64,000 nucleotides of DNA from the NCBI RefSeq assembly GCF_000421745.1, contig NZ_ATXP01000008.1, positions 54,732 to 118,731 of the forward strand, read 5' to 3'. Of the stretch, positions 61,027-64,000 are shown piece after piece. The position numbers were made by a program, and so were the translations under genes. Each line of letters starts with the position of its first letter. The first letter of the stretch is position 1. The DNA is from Nesterenkonia alba DSM 19423. Lineage in GTDB: Bacteria > Actinomycetota > Actinomycetes > Actinomycetales > Micrococcaceae. The notes under the pieces are model-generated. The model ran no database searches. It was not told where the DNA came from and saw nothing but the letters and a program-made list of their open reading frames with translations.

Positions 61027-62391
61027 ATGCACAACGATGTACTTGTTGACCTTGTACGCAGCAACGCTACTGACCAGGCCCGCACCTGGGTCCGCGGCAA
61101 CCACGCTGTCCGCGTCGCCGAAGAGCTGGCCCGCATGGAGCCAGCAGACCGCGCGGTAGCTTTCCGGCTGTTGGACAAAGACAAAGCCATGAATGTCTTT
61201 GAACTGCTCGACCCAGAGCACCAGAGCACCTTGATCGAGGGCCTGCGTGATGAGCGGGTCCAGGAACTGTTCGCGGCCATGTCACCGGCAGACCGGGTTC
61301 GGTTGCTGGATGAGGTTCCTGCCAAGATCGCTTCTCGGCTTCAGCACGGACTCGACGCCGAAGAGCGGACCGCCACGGCGGAGCTGCTGGGGTATGAGCC
61401 TCGCACCGCCGGACGTCTGATGGTTCCTGCTGCGGTGACGCTCTCACCGAAGATGACCCGTGAACAAGCCCTGGAGAAACTGGGTGGTCTCACGGGCCGC
61501 TCAGAGGACTACTCTCTGCTGCCGGTCACCGATCGGCAGCGCAAACTCGTCGGTGTGGTCTCGCTCAGTGACATTGTCACCAGTGAGCCTGGAACGCCGG
61601 TGGCAGAGATCACGTCTTCCGAGCTCTACAGCGTCTCCGCCCACCAGGACCAGGAAGTCGCTGCCCGGCTGCTCCAAGAAGCTGACCTTCTGGCCCTTCC
61701 GGTAGTCGATGCCGAAGAGCGGGTCATCGGGATGATTCCGGTCGATGACGCCATGGAGGCACTGGAAGAAGAAGCCACCCGAGATGCCCACCGCGCTGGT
61801 GGTGCCGAGCCGCTGGGGGTCTCCTACCTGTCAGCGACTGTCTTTCGACTGGCACGTACTCGGGCGGTATGGCTTCTAGCTCTGATTATTGCCGCCGTGA
61901 TGACCGTCAACGTCCTGGAGTTCTTCGAGGACACCCTGGAATCAGTGGTCACGTTGGCGCTGTTCATCCCGCTGCTGATCGACACCGGCGGCAACGCCGG
62001 CTCCCAGGCCGCTAGCGCGATGATTCGTGCCCTAGCCATCAATGAGGTCCGGTTCAGCGACCTACCCCGTATCCTCTGGCGAGAAGCACGGGTAGGTCTG
62101 CTCCTGGGCGTGCTGCTGGCCGCTGTCGGGTTCCCTGTGGCTTCCCTGTTCTACGGCATCGACATCGGGCTGATTATCTCCCTCACACTGTTGGCGATCT
62201 GCCTGTGGGCCTCATCAGTCGGCGGCATCCTGCCACTGATCGCCCACAAGCTGAAGATCGACCCCGCCGTGTTCTCCGCCCCCGTGGTGACCACCCTGGT
62301 TGACGCCACAGGGCTGGTGATCTACTTCCTGATCGCCAGCGCTGTGCTCTCTGACCAGCTCAACGTCGCTGCTCTGGTGATGGGAGGGTAG
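61027..62391 (+). CDS. mgtE: MgtE-type magnesium transporter/channel
   Basis: A 454-aa Mg channel. MgtE_N domain of short helical repeats (about 10-125, ELARMEPADRAVAFRLLDKD), two CBS domains (about 135-255) that sense cytosolic Mg, a connecting helix, then five transmembrane helices with LIDTGGNAGSQAASAMIRAL forming the pore (conserved Asp and the NxGSQ block). The ATG at 61027 has AAGGAGA upstream; the longer frame is leader. It is followed by mgtC after 6 nt. Confidence 0.93.
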   Translation: MHNDVLVDLVRSNATDQARTWVRGNHAVRVAEELARMEPADRAVAFRLLDKDKAMNVFELLDPEHQSTLIEGLRDERVQELFAAMSPADRVRLLDEVPAKIASRLQHGLDAEERTATAELLGYEPRTAGRLMVPAAVTLSPKMTREQALEKLGGLTGRSEDYSLLPVTDRQRKLVGVVSLSDIVTSEPGTPVAEITSSELYSVSAHQDQEVAARLLQEADLLALPVVDAEERVIGMIPVDDAMEALEEEATRDAHRAGGAEPLGVSYLSATVFRLARTRAVWLLALIIAAVMTVNVLEFFEDTLESVVTLALFIPLLIDTGGNAGSQAASAMIRALAINEVRFSDLPRILWREARVGLLLGVLLAAVGFPVASLFYGIDIGLIISLTLLAICLWASSVGGILPLIAHKLKIDPAVFSAPVVTTLVDATGLVIYFLIASAVLSDQLNVAALVMGG

Positions 62392-62397
62392 GCCGCC

Positions 62398-63033
62398 ATG
62401 TTCTTCGTCGCCGAGGACCAACTCATCCTAGAAACGGCTGTCCGGGTCATCACCGCTTTCGGATGCGGGGTACTGATCGGTTTTGAACGTCAATGGCGTG
62501 CACGATCAGCGGGACTGCGCACCAACACTCTGGTTAGTGTCGGAGCCTGCTTATTCGTGCTACTGAGTTCCCTCACCCCTGGTGATGCCTCACCCAGCCG
62601 CGTGGCTGCCCAGGTCGTCTCAGGAGTCGGCTTTCTCGGTGCCGGAGTCATCATTAAAGAAGGCGGAAGCCTGCGCGGCATCAATACTGCTGCGACCCTG
62701 TGGGGCTCTGCCGCTGTAGGCTGCCTCTGCGGTGGCGGGATGTATATCCCCGCTGCCGTAGGGGTGGTCGCGATCATCCTAGGAAACGCGCTGCTGCGCC
62801 CCGTAGCACGACGGGTGGAACGCACCGTTCCTGAAAACCACACCGAGAACCAACCGGTGGACTATGAGTTCACCGTGGTCTGCACCGACCCTGACGAAGC
62901 CCACGTACGCGCTCTCCTGGTTCAATCCATGCTGGCCGAAGGGTTCCATCTCCAAGGGGCCGAGTCCGAAGACATCGACAGTACCGACCGCGTACAAGTC
63001 CAAGCGCGGGGAACCGGGTTGAGGGGCCCGTAG
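62398..63033 (+). CDS. MgtC/SapB family membrane protein, C-terminus probably truncated
   Basis: A 211-aa protein with five helices: AFGCGVLIGFERQWRARSAGLRTNTLVSVGA, SGVGFLGAGVIIKEGGSLRGINTAATLW are the MgtC hallmarks. The soluble ACT-like C-domain begins (DYEFTVVCTDPDEAHVRALLVQSML) but stops after about 55 residues with an abrupt GTGLRGP end; relatives continue for another strand-helix unit. MgtC factors support growth in low Mg. Operon with mgtE. Confidence 0.87.
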   Translation: MFFVAEDQLILETAVRVITAFGCGVLIGFERQWRARSAGLRTNTLVSVGACLFVLLSSLTPGDASPSRVAAQVVSGVGFLGAGVIIKEGGSLRGINTAATLWGSAAVGCLCGGGMYIPAAVGVVAIILGNALLRPVARRVERTVPENHTENQPVDYEFTVVCTDPDEAHVRALLVQSMLAEGFHLQGAESEDIDSTDRVQVQARGTGLRGP

Positions 63034-63061
63034 GATTCTCGGGCGATGCGCAGAGCGGAGG

Positions 63062-63088
63062 CTGGACTCGCCACTAGGGCGAGCCCAG
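63062..63088 (+). terminator. Terminator hairpin after mgtC
   Basis: CTGGACTCGCC and GGCGAGCCCAG pair over 11 positions with one mismatch around ACTAG, 28 nt past the mgtC stop. Confidence 0.6.
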
Positions 63089-63132
63089 TCCGTCTACAGA
63101 TCCGCTGATCGGGAGAGGTCACGACCGAGCAG

Positions 63133-63549
63133 TCAGCCGCTGAACGAATCGTCGACCAGTGCCTGAGCCGCTGCTGCGACCTCCGGGAGTCGGCCCTCTC
63201 GGATCGCGTTGATCGGAGTGTCGTAGCCCAGCCAGGGGTTGGCGCCGATGAACCACACCCGGGCAACGTGCTCGCCCTCGGCCTCGACTACCTTCTGCCA
63301 CTGCTCGTAGGCGAAGACGAGGCGTTTGACGGTCTCCGGTCGTGGCTGCGGGCCGTTGGCTTTCGCCCACTTGTGGGAAGACTTCGTGTCCGAAGACCCA
63401 GCCAGAGCAGAGACCAGTGTTCCGCCCAGTGATGCGTTGAGGCGCCGGGCGATTTCACGGACGTCGAGGCCGATTGCACGACGGTAGGCAGAATTCTGGG
63501 ATGCTTGGGCATCTGCTGAAGCAGCGGCAGAGGATGGTGCGGAAGCCAT
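63133..63549 (-). CDS. DUF2384 (Xre/MbcA/ParS-type) antitoxin-like protein
   Basis: A 138-aa protein. The N-terminal helix-turn-helix part is REIARRLNASLGGTLVSALAGSSDTKSSHKWAKA; the C-terminal block VARVWFIGANPWLGYDTPINAIREGR is the toxin-binding DUF2384 domain, normally paired with a RES-domain NAD-degrading toxin. No RES gene is adjacent on either side: downstream is the mgtC terminator, upstream the transposon. The ATG at 63549 has a GGAGACACC site; an ATG 15 codons earlier is possible. Confidence 0.78.
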   Translation of the reverse strand: MASAPSSAAASADAQASQNSAYRRAIGLDVREIARRLNASLGGTLVSALAGSSDTKSSHKWAKANGPQPRPETVKRLVFAYEQWQKVVEAEGEHVARVWFIGANPWLGYDTPINAIREGRLPEVAAAAQALVDDSFSG

Positions 63550-63754
63550 GGGTGTCTCCTTTCCGAAGACTGTGCCTCCCATGTTACCCATCAATGCGGC
63601 GCATGCGCTACTGATATGCCACCATTATTCCACTTGAGAGCCCCTTAGGACAGCGCTCGACCAGACTCATGGAAAGTCCCCGCGTAGTCAGGGGCCGTGC
63701 CTCACGCAAATGTCCCCGGCAAGTTTTGGGGGTGGGATTCGGCGACGATGGGGT

Positions 63755-64000
63755 ATGCCGGATAAGGACGTCTCGTTGGCCGCCAGGGTCGAGATCACCA
63801 AGAAATACGCCGCTACCTACCAGACCGCGGGCAAGAAGGATAAGTCCAGGATCCTGGATCAGCTGGTTGAGGTGACCGGGTGGAACCGGGATCACGCCCG
63901 CCAGCAGCTACGTCGGCGGATGCGCCAACCCAAGGGGCGGGCCCAGGCGACGGTGGCGGTGATCGATCGGCGGCGCAACCCTGGGAGTAAGTACTCCTAT
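63755..64000 (+). CDS. Transposase/integrase-core family protein, N-terminal part (cut by window end)
   Basis: Open to the last base: 82 codons starting MPDKDVSLAARVEITKKYAA, then KKDKSRILDQLVEVTGWNRDHARQQLRRRM, the N-terminal helix-turn-helix of rve-type transposases that recognise and unwind nothing but IS ends. The preceding 100 bp, with TGTCCCC and TTTTGGGGGTG, probably contain the left terminal repeat. Family assignment within the IS nomenclature is not possible from this part. Confidence 0.7.
   Translation, partial: MPDKDVSLAARVEITKKYAATYQTAGKKDKSRILDQLVEVTGWNRDHARQQLRRRMRQPKGRAQATVAVIDRRRNPGSKYSY

Overview
The window is GC-rich, densely packed chromosomal DNA of an actinobacterium, most likely of the Micrococcales. 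The basis is the GC-biased codon use, GTG and TTG starts, actinobacterial family signatures (short ArgA-type acetyltransferase, CC-ended small protein beside an ArsA-like ATPase, 11-nt PHO boxes) and many genes whose -10 hexamer sits only 6-8 nt before the start codon. Secreted proteins are unusually acidic, as in salt-tolerant relatives, but I cannot name the genus.

Layout. 1-14.6 kb is a carbohydrate locus: a split ABC importer (two permeases; two tandem near-duplicate binding proteins on the other strand), a GH3 glycosidase, a four-gene minus-strand operon (PmoA-like protein, Gfo/Idh/MocA oxidoreductase, lambda-crystallin-type 3-hydroxyacid dehydrogenase, TIM-barrel isomerase-like enzyme), a SorC regulator, a DhaK-DhaL kinase and an RpiB-type isomerase. 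Copies of a TGAACATATGTTCA-like palindrome tie the parts together. My inference is an oxidative-decarboxylating route from a pentose (or branched pentose) to a tetrulose and on to erythrose 4-phosphate. 14.6-18.4 kb is a complete sulfate importer operon. 18.5-22.6 kb is xylose catabolism (xylB, xylA, ROK-family xylR). 22.7-29.7 kb holds a mutarotase-like protein, a HAD phosphatase, a DMT exporter, a SAM-riboswitch operon with a YeiH-type transporter, a P450 and a GNAT.

29.8-44.9 kb is mixed housekeeping: amidase family protein, serine hydrolase, acetyltransferases, YcaQ-like protein, inorganic pyrophosphatase flanked by two different degenerate repeat tracts, oligopeptidase B, a divergent two-component system, a desaturase, an alanine/sodium symporter and ArgA. 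45-51.5 kb is phosphate uptake: high-affinity pstSCAB and a low-affinity DUF47-pit pair, both with PHO boxes. 51.7-59.6 kb carries a cstA / CC-ended small protein / ArsA-like ATPase operon, a spermidine-synthase-like protein, a sodium/solute symporter and two envelope or unknown proteins.

59.6-64 kb looks like an acquired island: a tRNA-Lys gene that stops being tRNA after the anticodon stem, tandem 12-nt repeats, two duplicated excisionase-like proteins, an mgtE-mgtC magnesium operon behind a possible regulatory upstream ORF, a lone DUF2384 antitoxin-like gene and the start of a transposase cut by the window end. Intergenic stretches over 300 bp are covered by the operator, terminator and repeat entries; where no such entry exists within them I see nothing further.
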